Of a stretch of 64,000 bases of DNA, positions 1 to 8,971 are shown one piece after another. The DNA is from Atopobium fossor DSM 15642 (GTDB lineage Bacteria > Actinomycetota > Coriobacteriia > Coriobacteriales > Atopobiaceae). The notes beneath the pieces were generated by a model, which made no database searches, was not told the DNA's origin, and saw nothing but the letters and a program-made list of their open reading frames with translations. Both the position numbers and the translations under genes were made by a program. The first letter of the stretch is position 1. The number at the start of each line of letters is the position of its first letter. The stretch spans positions 933,912 through 997,911 of the forward strand of contig NZ_KI519553.1 in assembly GCF_000483125.1 (NCBI RefSeq), in the 5' to 3' direction.

Positions 1-77
1 ATGGCGTCTGCTGCCTCTACGGCTCCGATCAAACCCTTGGTCTCTACCATACCGAGTGCCTGTGTAATGTTGGACAT
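1..77 (-). CDS. Hexameric BMC shell protein, N-terminal part only
   Basis: This is the first 25 or so codons of a bacterial microcompartment hexamer protein (BMC-H, PduA/EutM type); the rest lies beyond base 1. The visible protein starts MSNITQALGMVETKG and continues with an LIGAVEAADA stretch, which is the conserved first strand and helix of the family. An ATG at 75-77 follows a strong AGGAGG site six bases upstream. The gene lies 43 bases after the pduL stop codon and is probably the next cistron of the choline locus. Shell hexamers tile the facets of the compartment and their central pores pass substrates. The call rests on the N-terminus alone, but the motif is very characteristic. Confidence 0.85.
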   Translation of the reverse strand, partial: MSNITQALGMVETKGLIGAVEAADA

Positions 78-120
78 CTTATCCTCCTGTTGTTTGCGTA
101 CCTATGTGTACGTTGTTGCC

Positions 121-1002
121 CTACTTAATAATCTGTACGACAGAACCATTAGCTATATGCAATGCATTTGCCTCTTCAGTGTCGATATGACAATCCAATG
201 CTGAGTTTTCCGTCACACGTATAGCTACGTTGTCAAGCTGCCCTGCACGCTCTCCATCAAAACGTATGGAAACTATCTGACCGTCACGTAAACCACGCTC
301 AGATGCCTCAGCGCAAGACATATGAATATGGCGTGCTGCCACAATGACACCTTCGGAAAGAACTACCGTTCCCTTAGGACCAACCACCGTAATGCCTGGG
401 GTTCCCTTAAGCTTTCCAGAAAGACGAATCACTTGCGGTATGCCCAGTTTAAAAGTATCGCCAGCAAGTACTTCAACCTGCGTTTGCTTACGGGTTGGTC
501 CCAGCACACGAACGTTTTGAATAACACCCTTGGGCCCCACGAGGGTTACACACTCTTTAGCGGCATACTGTCCAGGCTGAGAAAGCTCTTTTGCAACGTT
601 TAGTTCGTAGTCCTTGCCAAATAACCGATCAAGATGTTCTTGAGACAAATGAATATGACGACCAGATACCCCTATGGTCACACTGTCTAAATCCACCTTG
701 TTCGTTTTAGTCCAAAGCTGATGCAAACTTTCTTCAGTCCAAATACCACGCTTGAGACCAGCTGTTACAATGCGCTCGATTTCCTCAGCAGAAACGGCGG
801 CTTCATTCTTGTTGTCATGCAAAGTAGCATGCTGGTTTGTATTGCTGGTGCAATCGCCTTGCTCTGCATGCACAAAAGCTACTCCACACTCTTTGGCAAC
901 ATCTGCAGCCTGAGGTGTGACAATAGTGTTTGAATCCACCACGAGGTTCTCATGCTTTTTGGATGCCGTAAGCACATCCTGAGCGCAAATAAGCCTCTTC
1001 AT
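121..1002 (-). CDS. pduL: Phosphate acyltransferase PduL with N-terminal extension
   Basis: PduL moves the acyl group of acetyl-CoA to phosphate, recycling CoA inside the compartment and giving acetyl phosphate for ATP synthesis. The protein has 293 residues against about 210 for a typical PduL. Residues about 108-290 hold the two-barrel PduL fold with zinc-ligand motifs RHIHLS (His116, His118) and ARHIHM (His225, His227). The first 80 residues are an added module of the form LIC..DV...ITPxAxxxA, like the N-terminus of EutQ, which may tether the enzyme in the core (inference). The start was placed at 1002, after AAAGGAGAG, rather than at a longer reading frame that runs into eutN. It lies 13 bases after the EutN gene. 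Confidence 0.9.
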   Translation of the reverse strand: MKRLICAQDVLTASKKHENLVVDSNTIVTPQAADVAKECGVAFVHAEQGDCTSNTNQHATLHDNKNEAAVSAEEIERIVTAGLKRGIWTEESLHQLWTKTNKVDLDSVTIGVSGRHIHLSQEHLDRLFGKDYELNVAKELSQPGQYAAKECVTLVGPKGVIQNVRVLGPTRKQTQVEVLAGDTFKLGIPQVIRLSGKLKGTPGITVVGPKGTVVLSEGVIVAARHIHMSCAEASERGLRDGQIVSIRFDGERAGQLDNVAIRVTENSALDCHIDTEEANALHIANGSVVQIIK

Positions 1003-1015
1003 CTCACTCTCCTTT

Positions 1016-1285
1016 CTACAGAGCCACATCTTCATCAATAATGCCAACGATAACCGCATCTACCGGCACGTTTTTACCAAACTCATCTTTAATAAAGTGA
1101 TAGGCGGCGCTACCCGTAGTCACCAAGACCCTGTCGCCACAACCTGCGCTTATCGTATCCACACAGATGAGGTGATGTCCTTTTTTGTCTTCATCCAAGA
1201 TCTCCACACGCATAAGTTTCATGCCTTCAAGTTCCTCATATTTACGCGTGGCCCAGATGGAGCCAATAAGCTTACCCACAATCAT
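1016..1285 (-). CDS. EutN/CcmL-type pentameric BMC vertex protein
   Basis: This is an 89-residue protein of the EutN/CcmL/PduN family (BMC-P), whose pentamers cap the vertices of the polyhedral shell. It begins MIVGKLIGSIWATRK and carries the family's MRVEILD and ISAGCGDRVLVTTGS segments, the latter being the conserved nucleotide-loop-like turn. The start at 1283-1285 follows GGAGGTGAC; a longer frame exists but has no ribosome site. The first 14 bases overlap the end of the upstream BMC-domain gene, so the two are likely translationally coupled. It is the only vertex protein visible in this part of the locus. Confidence 0.9.
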   Translation of the reverse strand: MIVGKLIGSIWATRKYEELEGMKLMRVEILDEDKKGHHLICVDTISAGCGDRVLVTTGSAAYHFIKDEFGKNVPVDAVIVGIIDEDVAL

Positions 1286-1577
1286 GAGTGCCGTCACCTC
1301 CGTTCTTGATGTTCGTAAGACAAGCCATAACCTCTGCAGTATTACCAGCAATAGCCAGTAGCACCATGTTTTGAGGACAAGAGCCTCGAATGTCGGTTAC
1401 TACAACGCCCGCTGTTTTCTCGGCAATATCACTAGCCACTATCATTTCTATGAGCTTGCCTTGAATAAGTCCTACGGCAGCAGGTTTAAAATTTTCATCC
1501 CAACGTGCACCGCTTCTTTGGCGAATGATTGCCATAGTTCCAGCGGAGGGGGCTTTGATTATCTTGATATCAAGCAT
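1272..1577 (-). CDS. Divergent single-BMC-domain protein
   Basis: This 101-residue protein carries one BMC domain: residues about 34-92 give AVGLIQGKLIEMIVASDIA followed by GNTAEVMACLTNI, matching the strand-helix-strand and GDVAAV-like segments of hexamer proteins. About 33 residues precede the domain, a short tail follows, and the usual glycine-rich pore loop is replaced by RGSCPQNM. It could be a minor shell protein or a cargo-linked adaptor; the sequence does not decide. The start at 1575-1577 follows GAGGAGG and overlaps the end of the eutJ-like gene by 8 bases; its own end overlaps the eutN-like gene. The BMC fold is fairly sure, the exact role is not. Confidence 0.75.
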   Translation of the reverse strand: MLDIKIIKAPSAGTMAIIRQRSGARWDENFKPAAVGLIQGKLIEMIVASDIAEKTAGVVVTDIRGSCPQNMVLLAIAGNTAEVMACLTNIKNGGDGTHDCG

Positions 1578-2418
1578 GATTAGCCTCCTCAAGCATGTGC
1601 AAACGGCAACCCAAGGCAATGCCTAAGGGTGTCACAAACATCGGATGATGAGGCTTATGCACCGGTATATTCAGGGTCTTCTCGATATGCCCTTCAATAC
1701 CCGAAAGCTCGCTTGTACCACCTACGAGAATGATCTCAGGTACCTCACGGTTGCGGCATGCGCTCCGAATAATAGAGCTTACCTTGTCAACGGTTGGTGC
1801 AACGATGGGCAAAACTTCTGCATGATGAGCAGCATCTCTCTTATAGAGCTCAGCATCGTTAAATGACATGTTCTTAGCTCCGGCAAGAACGAGTGAGAAA
1901 TGCGTTCCACCGGTAGATTCATCAATGCACTCAACAAGCTTGCCATGTTCAAAGATGGATATGCCAGTAGTGCCACCACCAATATCTACCACGGCACCAT
2001 CTTGGGTATTGATTACAAGGTTAGCGGCTGTGGGCTCGTCAAACACAGCTACAACATTCATTCCGGTACTCTCGGCAACGTTTTTTACTGCACCGCCATC
2101 AAGCTGCTCAGTTCCTGGAGGAATGGCAACAGCACAGTGAATAAGCTCGGTACCTAAGACCTTTTCTAAGTTCTTTTTTAACGTAGCTGCTATGTCACAT
2201 GCGCCCACATAATCCACCACAAGACCATCGCGCACAACATTGGCAAACTGATAAGCACAGGCCACGGGATCACCGTTACCGTTTATAACGGTAAGCACGA
2301 TAAAAGCAGTACCCAAGTCTAAACCACAATAGAGCTCGTCAGTTTTAACAGGCTTGGGAGCATCTACCGTTTTAATAAGAGCGTCCAACAGCTTATTTGC
2401 GCATGTAATATTAATCAC
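1570..2418 (-). CDS. eutJ: EutJ-like Hsp70/actin-fold chaperone
   Basis: The protein (282 residues) belongs to the EutJ family, short relatives of the DnaK ATPase domain found in many microcompartment loci and thought to help assembly or protein quality control. It shows the actin-fold phosphate loops GLDLGTAF (residues about 32-39) and VVDIGGGTTGISIF, the FDEPTAAN motif and the adenosine loop ILVGGTSELSGIE. There is no substrate-binding domain, as is usual for EutJ. The start is GTG at 2416-2418, preceded by GGAGGAG and overlapping the stop of the EutT-like gene by 8 bases, which suggests translational coupling. A longer ATG frame upstream lies wholly inside that neighbour and was rejected. 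Confidence 0.85.
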   Translation of the reverse strand: MINITCANKLLDALIKTVDAPKPVKTDELYCGLDLGTAFIVLTVINGNGDPVACAYQFANVVRDGLVVDYVGACDIAATLKKNLEKVLGTELIHCAVAIPPGTEQLDGGAVKNVAESTGMNVVAVFDEPTAANLVINTQDGAVVDIGGGTTGISIFEHGKLVECIDESTGGTHFSLVLAGAKNMSFNDAELYKRDAAHHAEVLPIVAPTVDKVSSIIRSACRNREVPEIILVGGTSELSGIEGHIEKTLNIPVHKPHHPMFVTPLGIALGCRLHMLEEANHA

Positions 2419-3031
2419 AGGACGTCTCCTCCTCCACCTGCTCCATACTTTCTTTGAGAGCATAAAAAACTGTAGAGGCCTGGCAGGTCCACGAGCTAAT
2501 GGCTGAACAAACATGCTCGTCAGAACAAGTCATGTTCCAAAAATGAATAAAACGTAAAAGCTCACCACACATGACTGCCATTTCAAAATACACAGGATGA
2601 ACGCACGCATTAAGAGGAAGTGAAGGAATTACCTCAGGCATTGTCTTACAGACAGATTTTTCCTGCTGATCATCAGAGCAACACTCTGCCTGCGCAAGCT
2701 TGCCTTTTTGCCAAGCACTACCAACACACTCCAAGAGATGTGCTGTATCGTTATTAATACCTAAGGCCTTGCGCGATAAAAGCCTAAGACGTGCACCCAA
2801 AATACGCATATCATCTTTAAGTGCCTGTGTTTGATGAGAATCTTCATGCGCAACGTGCTTCTCTTTATTTACTGCATTCTTTTTGTAATAAAGCGATTCG
2901 AAGTCAATCCTAAAATCTATGAGAAATTGACGAGCGCTCGGTGTAAGGCGCGCGCCAGCTGGAAGTTTGAACGTATCAAAATGCTCTTGCGCATATGACC
3001 TGCGTAGTTCTCCTTCTGTTATATAATGCAT
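2411..3031 (-). CDS. EutT-like (cobalamin adenosyltransferase family) protein
   Basis: This 206-residue protein starts MHYITEGELRR and continues to LPAGARLTPSARQFL, a match to the N-terminus of ethanolamine-locus cobalamin adenosyltransferase EutT. A helical C-terminal half contains HPVYFEMAVMCGELLRF. EutT proteins use an HX11CCX2C metal site; here there is a Cys117-Cys118 pair but the next cysteine is Cys128, so the canonical spacing is lost. Nothing else in this locus needs B12, since CutC is a glycyl-radical enzyme, so a structural or redox role is possible. The start at 3029-3031 follows GAGGAGG and overlaps the end of the eutP-like gene by 13 bases. The family call is moderately sure, the activity unknown. 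Confidence 0.65.
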   Translation of the reverse strand: MHYITEGELRRSYAQEHFDTFKLPAGARLTPSARQFLIDFRIDFESLYYKKNAVNKEKHVAHEDSHQTQALKDDMRILGARLRLLSRKALGINNDTAHLLECVGSAWQKGKLAQAECCSDDQQEKSVCKTMPEVIPSLPLNACVHPVYFEMAVMCGELLRFIHFWNMTCSDEHVCSAISSWTCQASTVFYALKESMEQVEEETSCD

Positions 3032-3519
3032 GGCTGCCTCCTCTCGTTTCCGCTCTGTTTCATGGTCAATTGCACATCTTGTTTTTGCTTTGCCACCCAT
3101 TGTTTAAATTCACATATTCCTTCACCTGTTTTGGTGGAAAGGAATAACAGGTCTTGGCAGCCAGTGTCAGCTAAGAGCGCTTGGGCCTCTTTGCGCTGAG
3201 CTTCATTCAAAACATCAGCTTTGGTAACCACAGCCAAGCTAGGCTTTCTTGTTGCTCTTGCAAAACCACTCGAATAATACGAAAGACGCGTTTCTCCATC
3301 TAAAAGCAAGACAAATGCATGTGCTTGATTTTGTAAAAGCATGAGAATGACGTTGTGCATCCAGTGGTTTTCTACATAGCGTCCAGGAACCTCAAGGGTG
3401 TTTTGGCGGTAATAACAATCTTCTCTGTGCTTATGGACAGACGTGCAACCCTCTACTATGTCGGCAAGCGTACTTTTTCCTGCCCCATCAAGGCCTATAA
3501 ATGCAAAGTAAGCAGACAT
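3019..3519 (-). CDS. eutP: EutP/PduV-like GTPase-fold protein
   Basis: This 166-residue protein is of the EutP/PduV family, small Ras-like P-loop proteins of microcompartment loci with suggested roles in acetate kinase activity or compartment positioning. The P-loop is GLDGAGKST at residues 9-17, the family signature TLEVPGRYVENHW follows, and TKAD near residue 99 is the guanine-specificity motif (usual form N/TKxD). The start ATG shares one base with the stop of the EutS-like gene (TAATG). Two proteins of this locus, this one and the EutJ-like one, thus resemble nucleotide-dependent assembly factors. The family is clear; its biochemical role is debated in the literature. Confidence 0.85.
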   Translation of the reverse strand: MSAYFAFIGLDGAGKSTLADIVEGCTSVHKHREDCYYRQNTLEVPGRYVENHWMHNVILMLLQNQAHAFVLLLDGETRLSYYSSGFARATRKPSLAVVTKADVLNEAQRKEAQALLADTGCQDLLFLSTKTGEGICEFKQWVAKQKQDVQLTMKQSGNERRQPCII

Positions 3520-3857
3520 TAGGATTTCGTCACCTCCACAACACAGAAACCAAGGTTGTCATGGAGCATGTCACACACAACATGGAGCGACTCTTCTACA
3601 CTCTGAACATCGCCCATAATGACAACCGAACCGGTAAAACGATCTAAAAACCCAATCTCAACCGATGCTGCTTTAGCGGCAGCATCTGCTGCAATAATGG
3701 CTGTCTCGGAAGGGCTCAGGGTAAGAATACCAATGGCATCACCCGCAGCAACACCAATTCGCTCATTTACGCCAGGACCTGGCGAAGCAATAACATGAGC
3801 AAGTGTTACCTGCTTACCTGGGACAGACTCTTGTATTATGCGATCGAGTTTTTCCAT
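3519..3857 (-). CDS. eutS: EutS/PduU-type shell protein
   Basis: This 112-residue protein belongs to the circularly permuted BMC-H group (EutS/PduU). Near-diagnostic segments are IIQESVPGKQVTLAHVIASP at residues 8-27, IGILTLSPSETAIIAADAA and IGFLDRFTGSVVIMGDV. Proteins of this group carry an N-terminal beta-barrel over the pore and form bent or plugged hexamers at shell edges. The gene starts 5 bases after the cutD stop and ends in a TAATG overlap with the eutP-like gene; its ribosome site lies within the end of cutD. It resembles EutS slightly more than PduU at its C-terminus (VEVTKS). Confidence 0.92.
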   Translation of the reverse strand: MEKLDRIIQESVPGKQVTLAHVIASPGPGVNERIGVAAGDAIGILTLSPSETAIIAADAAAKAASVEIGFLDRFTGSVVIMGDVQSVEESLHVVCDMLHDNLGFCVVEVTKS

Positions 3858-3862
3858 AGTCC

Positions 3863-4807
3863 CTAATGCCTCACAAGATTAACCTTGAAGTCTGCAGCTT
3901 CAATCCATTTCTCAATACGATTCAAATCGTCATTGCTTAGAGATGGATCACCCTCAATCTCGTAATCTCGACCAAGGGATTTATATTTACCAACTCCCAA
4001 CTTGTGATAGGGCAAAAGATCAACGCCATCAAAGTTTTTTTGATATCGGTATGGATGGAAGAAAGCAATAACAGCATCGATTTCTTCCTTTGAATCGTTC
4101 ACATCTTTCAAGAGTGGCATACGCACGCGTACGTTATATCCGTTTTCAAGCAGCCACTTCACGTTAGCGAGAATAAGCTCGTTATTTACGCCCGTCCAAA
4201 ACTTATGTTTAACAGGATCCATCTGCTTAATATCGTATAAAAACAAATCAACGTAGGGGGCCACTTTCTTGAGCGTCTCTGTAGGTGTATATCCACAGGT
4301 CTCAAGAGCTGTGTGGTATCCCTTTGCCTGACTTGCCATAAATATCGCTAAAGCAGCTTCACTTTGTGCTAGAACTTCTCCACCAGAAAGCGTAATGCCA
4401 CCATCTGACATCCGATAAAAACCTTCATCTTGTTCAAAGAAACAGACAAGATCATCAACGGAATAATCTTCTCCCATAATTTGTAGGGCGCTGTGTAAAC
4501 ACGCTTCCTCACACTGGCGACAGCCAATACAACGAGTACTGCGATCTACCACATGTTTGCCATCCACCATCTTATGAATGGACACAGGGCAAACTTCAAC
4601 ACAAGCGGCACAGTCTACGCAGTTATCAGCTTTGAACATGACTTCATGTTCCCGCAGCTGACTTTCTGGATTTGAGCACCACTTACAGCGTAGGGGGCAG
4701 CCTTTAAGAAAGGCCATGGAGCGAACGCCCGGTCCATCGTACATGTTGTACTTCTGAAGATTGAAAATACGTACCTTACGTTCAACCTTTTCCTGTTGAG
4801 ACTCCAT
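3863..4807 (-). CDS. cutD: Choline TMA-lyase activating enzyme (radical SAM)
   Basis: CutD uses S-adenosylmethionine and a reduced iron-sulfur cluster to place the glycyl radical on CutC. The 314-residue protein shows YDGPGVRS, then the radical-SAM triad KGCPLRCKWCSNPES (Cys37, Cys41, Cys44). Inserted after it are two ferredoxin-type [4Fe-4S] sites, with cysteines 63, 66, 69, 73 and 93, 96, 99, 103, as in glycyl-radical activases of the 4Fe-4S-insert type. The glycine-rich SGGEVLAQ motif and later TIM-barrel strands follow. It lies 96 bases downstream of cutC on the same strand with its own site AAAGGGGG, so the two are expected to be co-transcribed. Identity is set by family plus adjacency to cutC. 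Confidence 0.95.
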   Translation of the reverse strand: MESQQEKVERKVRIFNLQKYNMYDGPGVRSMAFLKGCPLRCKWCSNPESQLREHEVMFKADNCVDCAACVEVCPVSIHKMVDGKHVVDRSTRCIGCRQCEEACLHSALQIMGEDYSVDDLVCFFEQDEGFYRMSDGGITLSGGEVLAQSEAALAIFMASQAKGYHTALETCGYTPTETLKKVAPYVDLFLYDIKQMDPVKHKFWTGVNNELILANVKWLLENGYNVRVRMPLLKDVNDSKEEIDAVIAFFHPYRYQKNFDGVDLLPYHKLGVGKYKSLGRDYEIEGDPSLSNDDLNRIEKWIEAADFKVNLVRH

Positions 4808-4903
4808 CTGTGTTTTGCCCCCTTTCTGCTTATCTCATTGTGAGCGTGCTAAACCACGCAAAACCGTTTTTGCTTGTACTAATCGTGCTTGTATTACTAG
4901 CGA

Positions 4904-7441
4904 CTAAAGCCTAGTGAGCATGGTGCGGCTAATAATCTCGTCTTGAACGTCCTTGCATAGCTCATTAAAGAACGCGCTGTAGCCAGCAACACGTACCACA
5001 AGATCACGATGCTTCTCTGGATGAGCCTGGGCATCGATGAGTGTCTCATTGTCAAGGTAGTTAAACTGCATCTCGCCGTTACCAAACATTGAGGCTGTAC
5101 GAAGCAGCGTAATAAGACCACGCTCGCCTTCAGGCGTATCGAGAATACCGCTCATAAGCTTAAAGTTATGAACCATACCGATATTCATAGAGTCGTTGGG
5201 CAATTTGCCTACGGACTTAATAATGGCGGTAGGACCATTGTGGTCGGCACCTTGGCTGGGGCTAATACCATCAGACAAAGGTGTCCATGCCTTACGACCA
5301 TTTGCAGAGGCACCGGTCATCTCGCCAAATGGCGTGTTATTGGAAATGGAAAGCGTACCAACAGACAAGTGGGAGTACAGCGTCTTATACTTCACATGAA
5401 TGTGCTCGGTGTAATGCAGAATATCTGCTGCAATGCTATCGGCGTAATCGTCATCGTTGCCGTACTTAGGAGCGTTGATGCAATCCTGCTGAATCTTCTC
5501 GTATCCTACAAAGTCAGCCTTAAGCGCCTCATTAAGCTCATCGAGTGTGTACTTATGGTCATCAAAGACAAGCTTTTTAATGGCAGCCATAGAGTCGGTA
5601 TAGGTGCCCAAACCTGTCCATACAACACCGGGGCCGTAGTTATACATAGCGCCACCAGCTGCAACATCCTTGCCCTTTTCCATGCAGCCCTCAAACATAA
5701 TGGACATCAAGGGTTTAGGTGCAATATCGCGGGCAACACGCTGAGAAATAACCGTAGCGACATTAGTCCACTTAGTAACATACTGAATAGTCTTCTTGAC
5801 TGCCGCATCAAACTCTTCAAAGGTCTTGTATTGAGAAAGGTCACCAAGGTCTGGAGTTACCTGTTTGCCATACCACAAATCAACACCATGATTGAGGGTA
5901 AGCTCAATACACACAGGCCATTGCGTGTATGACGTAGAAGTCCACTGATACAGACGGCCAGACTTTTGAGGCTCAACGCAACCCATCATGCAGTAGTCAC
6001 GAGAGTCCTCAACCGAAACGCCCTTGGCAAGCATCATCTTGATATGTGTATCGTCAAAGTGGCAAGCTGGGAAGCCCATTCCTGAACGGACAAGATCTAC
6101 AATCTTACGCATGTAACGCTCGGGCGACTTGTTGTGAATACGGCATGCAATCGTAGGCTGATAAATCTTTACATGACGGGCAGCATCCATGAGCAGGTAA
6201 GTTAAATCGTTGGTTGCATCGTCACCCCTACGAGTAATACCACCCAGGGTCATGTTGATGAAGGGCTGATAACCTGCAAAGAATTCGGATTGACCGCGTG
6301 AAGTAACCCACATAACTTCACTCAACTTAATGAGCATGCAGCCTGCAATATCAAAAGCCTGATAAGGAGTGATGCGACCAGCCTTAATGTCTGCCTCATA
6401 GAAGGGATACATGTATTGGTCTACACGACCAATGGACATACCGGTTTGGTTCTCCTCCACTGGCAACAAGGATTCAATCGTAAATACTGCCTGCATAGCC
6501 TCATAAAAAGTCCTTGGTGCGTGAGCAGGAACATAAGCCAGAATTTCAGAAATCTTCTCTAGCTCACTCTTACGCTTTGGATCATGCTCAGCCGCAGCCT
6601 TTTGTGCTGCATACTCACTCAGGCGCTTTGAATAAATCATGACGCCTTCGGTAGTGTCAATAACCGACTTATAGAAGTAAATCTTATCTAGATCATCTGG
6701 GTTAGCATAATCAAGCTCGGCAAGATGCTCTTTTGCCTCAGCCTGAATATCGAGCATACCCTTGCGCATAAGAATAACGTCAAAACCAGGGTTAGAGTCG
6801 CCACCACCACTCATGGCATGATATGAGCAGTCAGATACATAGGACTCGCCAGAAAGCTCCCATACGCCTGCCTCACGATACTGGTCCTCACAAACCTCGT
6901 CTTGAGACTTACCAGCCCAGAAGGGGAAAAGCACCTCACGGCAATAACGCTTGTCCTCATCAGAAATATAGAAAGGATCCTGAGGACGATCGCCAATGGT
7001 ATCAAGCTCTTCCTCAAGCCAACGCCATGCAAGATCGGGAGAGAAGGCACCAGCACGTGGAGCGCCACAAGGAGCACCTACGATAAGCTCATCATCTTGA
7101 ATAACCAAAGGAGCAGTTTCGCAGCAGCGGCGGAATGCCTTAGCACGCAGCTCAATCTTAGGCATGCCTGGGTTTTCCTTCATAATTTCGGTAACCGCAC
7201 GAGCACGGAACGTGGTAATGCTAGGAACCTGCTTGAGGTAGTTTTCCTTTAGGCGGGCATGACGCTGAGTAGGTCCCTCAGGGATGTCGGTAGGACCATC
7301 CTCTGTGCAGGGCTCACTATGAAGTGGCATATCCAGCTGATCGGAAACTTTCGCAAACATCTCGCGTACAGCGTGCTTTTCCTCAGCGCTCATTGTTTTG
7401 GTGGCCTCGGAAAGTTCTTTTGCAAACTCCTTGATATCCAT
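4904..7441 (-). CDS. cutC: Choline trimethylamine-lyase (glycyl radical enzyme)
   Basis: CutC cleaves choline to trimethylamine and acetaldehyde by glycyl-radical chemistry without oxygen or B12. The protein is 845 residues, full length. The active-site motif GCVEP gives Cys488 (thiyl radical) and Glu490 (base); RVAGYSAFF near the C-terminus gives the radical glycine Gly820. Residues known to bind choline in Desulfovibrio alaskensis CutC are all present at one position less: Tyr207, Asp215, Phe394, Thr501 and Tyr505. This separates it from glycerol, propanediol and other dehydratases of the family. It starts 13 bases after the aldehyde dehydrogenase gene, with AAAAAAGGAG as ribosome site. Oxygen sensitivity implies an anaerobic lifestyle. 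Confidence 0.97.
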   Translation of the reverse strand: MDIKEFAKELSEATKTMSAEEKHAVREMFAKVSDQLDMPLHSEPCTEDGPTDIPEGPTQRHARLKENYLKQVPSITTFRARAVTEIMKENPGMPKIELRAKAFRRCCETAPLVIQDDELIVGAPCGAPRAGAFSPDLAWRWLEEELDTIGDRPQDPFYISDEDKRYCREVLFPFWAGKSQDEVCEDQYREAGVWELSGESYVSDCSYHAMSGGGDSNPGFDVILMRKGMLDIQAEAKEHLAELDYANPDDLDKIYFYKSVIDTTEGVMIYSKRLSEYAAQKAAAEHDPKRKSELEKISEILAYVPAHAPRTFYEAMQAVFTIESLLPVEENQTGMSIGRVDQYMYPFYEADIKAGRITPYQAFDIAGCMLIKLSEVMWVTSRGQSEFFAGYQPFINMTLGGITRRGDDATNDLTYLLMDAARHVKIYQPTIACRIHNKSPERYMRKIVDLVRSGMGFPACHFDDTHIKMMLAKGVSVEDSRDYCMMGCVEPQKSGRLYQWTSTSYTQWPVCIELTLNHGVDLWYGKQVTPDLGDLSQYKTFEEFDAAVKKTIQYVTKWTNVATVISQRVARDIAPKPLMSIMFEGCMEKGKDVAAGGAMYNYGPGVVWTGLGTYTDSMAAIKKLVFDDHKYTLDELNEALKADFVGYEKIQQDCINAPKYGNDDDYADSIAADILHYTEHIHVKYKTLYSHLSVGTLSISNNTPFGEMTGASANGRKAWTPLSDGISPSQGADHNGPTAIIKSVGKLPNDSMNIGMVHNFKLMSGILDTPEGERGLITLLRTASMFGNGEMQFNYLDNETLIDAQAHPEKHRDLVVRVAGYSAFFNELCKDVQDEIISRTMLTRL

Positions 7442-7454
7442 CCTTACTCCTTTT

Positions 7455-8960
7455 TTAGTTATCTCTCATGGACTCTAGCAAGCCAGAGAACCAATCAATC
7501 GATTCCGCACAGTTGTCTTGCGACATATGAGCCTTATCGCTTAAAGACTTTGTTTTTGTTGCTACTGTAGGTGCATGATCAGACGAACTTGCACGTTTTA
7601 TAAGGTCATGCTGCTGCATATCCTTGCCTACACCTACCTGGCGTTTTCTTACAAAATCGCCATACGTAACGCCTAAAGCTGAGGTAGTAGCACGATCCCA
7701 GCCTGTAATGGTTAATGTCTTAGGAAGTTCTGTGTGACTGCCAATGCTGCCAAGAGCGGTACTGACATTTACAAGTACACGTCCAACAGGCTTTTTGAGA
7801 ATGAACTGCTGAACCACTTCGGGATTATTCGAAAAAATTGACAGTGCATTACCATGTCCACTGTTAAGAATGAGCTCAATGCACTTCTCGCAAGCAGTAC
7901 GCCAATTTTCCTCAACATAGTAGGAAAGCACGGGACCATACTTAGCCTTAGAAAAGAAGCTCTGCTCACTCACATAGGGCTTACGCACTATGAGCACTTT
8001 GGTATGAGTTGGCACTGCAATAGCAGCTCTGCGAGCAAGATCTTCTGCAGACTTAGCAATGAGTTCCGGATAGGGTTTGCCATCAGGCATGAAAAGCAGC
8101 GCGCCAAGACGATCTGCTTCTTCATCGTCTAAAAAGTAACAACCCTTTTGCCGAAGAGCACCTTGGAGCTGTTTGTCCACCTGTGCTTCAACAACAATCG
8201 ATTGCTCAGCTCCTGGAAGCATGCCATAACAAAACGATTTACCCAGCACAATTTCTTGAGCGCAAGCATCAATATCAGCTGTTGACTCAACAAAAACAGG
8301 GTTATTACCCAAAGATGCATAGTAAACATCTTTGCCGTACGCATTGTATGGATTCTCGCGTGTATTTTCACGAGAATCTATCAAGACACTTACACAAGGC
8401 TGCGAACAAACCCAGTCCTCACCCTCAGGACAACCCACTTGCAAGAAACTCAAAGCCTCTTCGGGATAATGGCATGAACGTGCAATAGCAAGTACATCTG
8501 CCATAACACGACGACAACTCTCATGCACCCGTGTACGCGCTGAAAAAACAATGGGACTTTTGGAGCGTACCGCATACAACAGTTGCGAAAGCAACGTAGG
8601 TATTGCCAGCCAATCTGGAAGCAGTGATACCACAACTCCCTTGGACAAATACACTGCCGCAGATTTATTATCCCAAACAATTTTTTGTACCGGCGTTTGC
8701 TTGCATACATCATCAAGCACATCCGTAAGAACCCACTCTATAAGCTGAGCCTCTTCTTGAGGATTACCATAATCGCTCTCGTCAAAAGCAAGTTCTGCAT
8801 AAGCATGAGCATTCTGGTATAAACCCTCACGTAAACGTACAAGAAAACTCTCAACCAAAGTCATGGGCAAGCAGTCCAAAGTCTCAACAGACTCAGCAGC
8901 GTGCTCAAGGAGGATACGCGCCTCCTGTATGGATAGAAGATCATTATCGATAAGAGACAC
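7455..8960 (-). CDS. CoA-acylating-type aldehyde dehydrogenase paralogue, catalytic Cys replaced
   Basis: The 501-residue protein is of the acetaldehyde dehydrogenase class (EutE/PduP/AdhE N-domain), which in choline microcompartments would turn acetaldehyde into acetyl-CoA. Segments supporting the fold are [30 protein letters not shown] and [12 protein letters not shown]. Where relatives have the catalytic cysteine in a GxICxxEQ motif, this protein reads GMLPGAEQ, so Pro249 occupies the cysteine position; Cys244 lies five residues earlier. After about residue 440 comes a low-complexity linker and a final amphipathic helix [12 protein letters not shown], resembling an encapsulation peptide. 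It may be non-catalytic, structural or use another residue. The gene stands between the shell genes and cutC. Confidence 0.8.
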   Translation of the reverse strand: MSLIDNDLLSIQEARILLEHAAESVETLDCLPMTLVESFLVRLREGLYQNAHAYAELAFDESDYGNPQEEAQLIEWVLTDVLDDVCKQTPVQKIVWDNKSAAVYLSKGVVVSLLPDWLAIPTLLSQLLYAVRSKSPIVFSARTRVHESCRRVMADVLAIARSCHYPEEALSFLQVGCPEGEDWVCSQPCVSVLIDSRENTRENPYNAYGKDVYYASLGNNPVFVESTADIDACAQEIVLGKSFCYGMLPGAEQSIVVEAQVDKQLQGALRQKGCYFLDDEEADRLGALLFMPDGKPYPELIAKSAEDLARRAAIAVPTHTKVLIVRKPYVSEQSFFSKAKYGPVLSYYVEENWRTACEKCIELILNSGHGNALSIFSNNPEVVQQFILKKPVGRVLVNVSTALGSIGSHTELPKTLTITGWDRATTSALGVTYGDFVRKRQVGVGKDMQQHDLIKRASSSDHAPTVATKTKSLSDKAHMSQDNCAESIDWFSGLLESMRDN

Positions 8961-8971
8961 GTGACACCTCC

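Noticed and set aside
5168-5932. A 254-codon plus-strand frame opposite cutC
   Set aside because: Antisense to the strongly conserved CutC sequence and without recognisable domains.
7455-8960. Possibility that the aldehyde dehydrogenase is a frameshifted pseudogene
   Set aside because: The frame is open over 501 codons with conserved motifs before and after the altered active site, so substitution rather than decay explains the missing cysteine.
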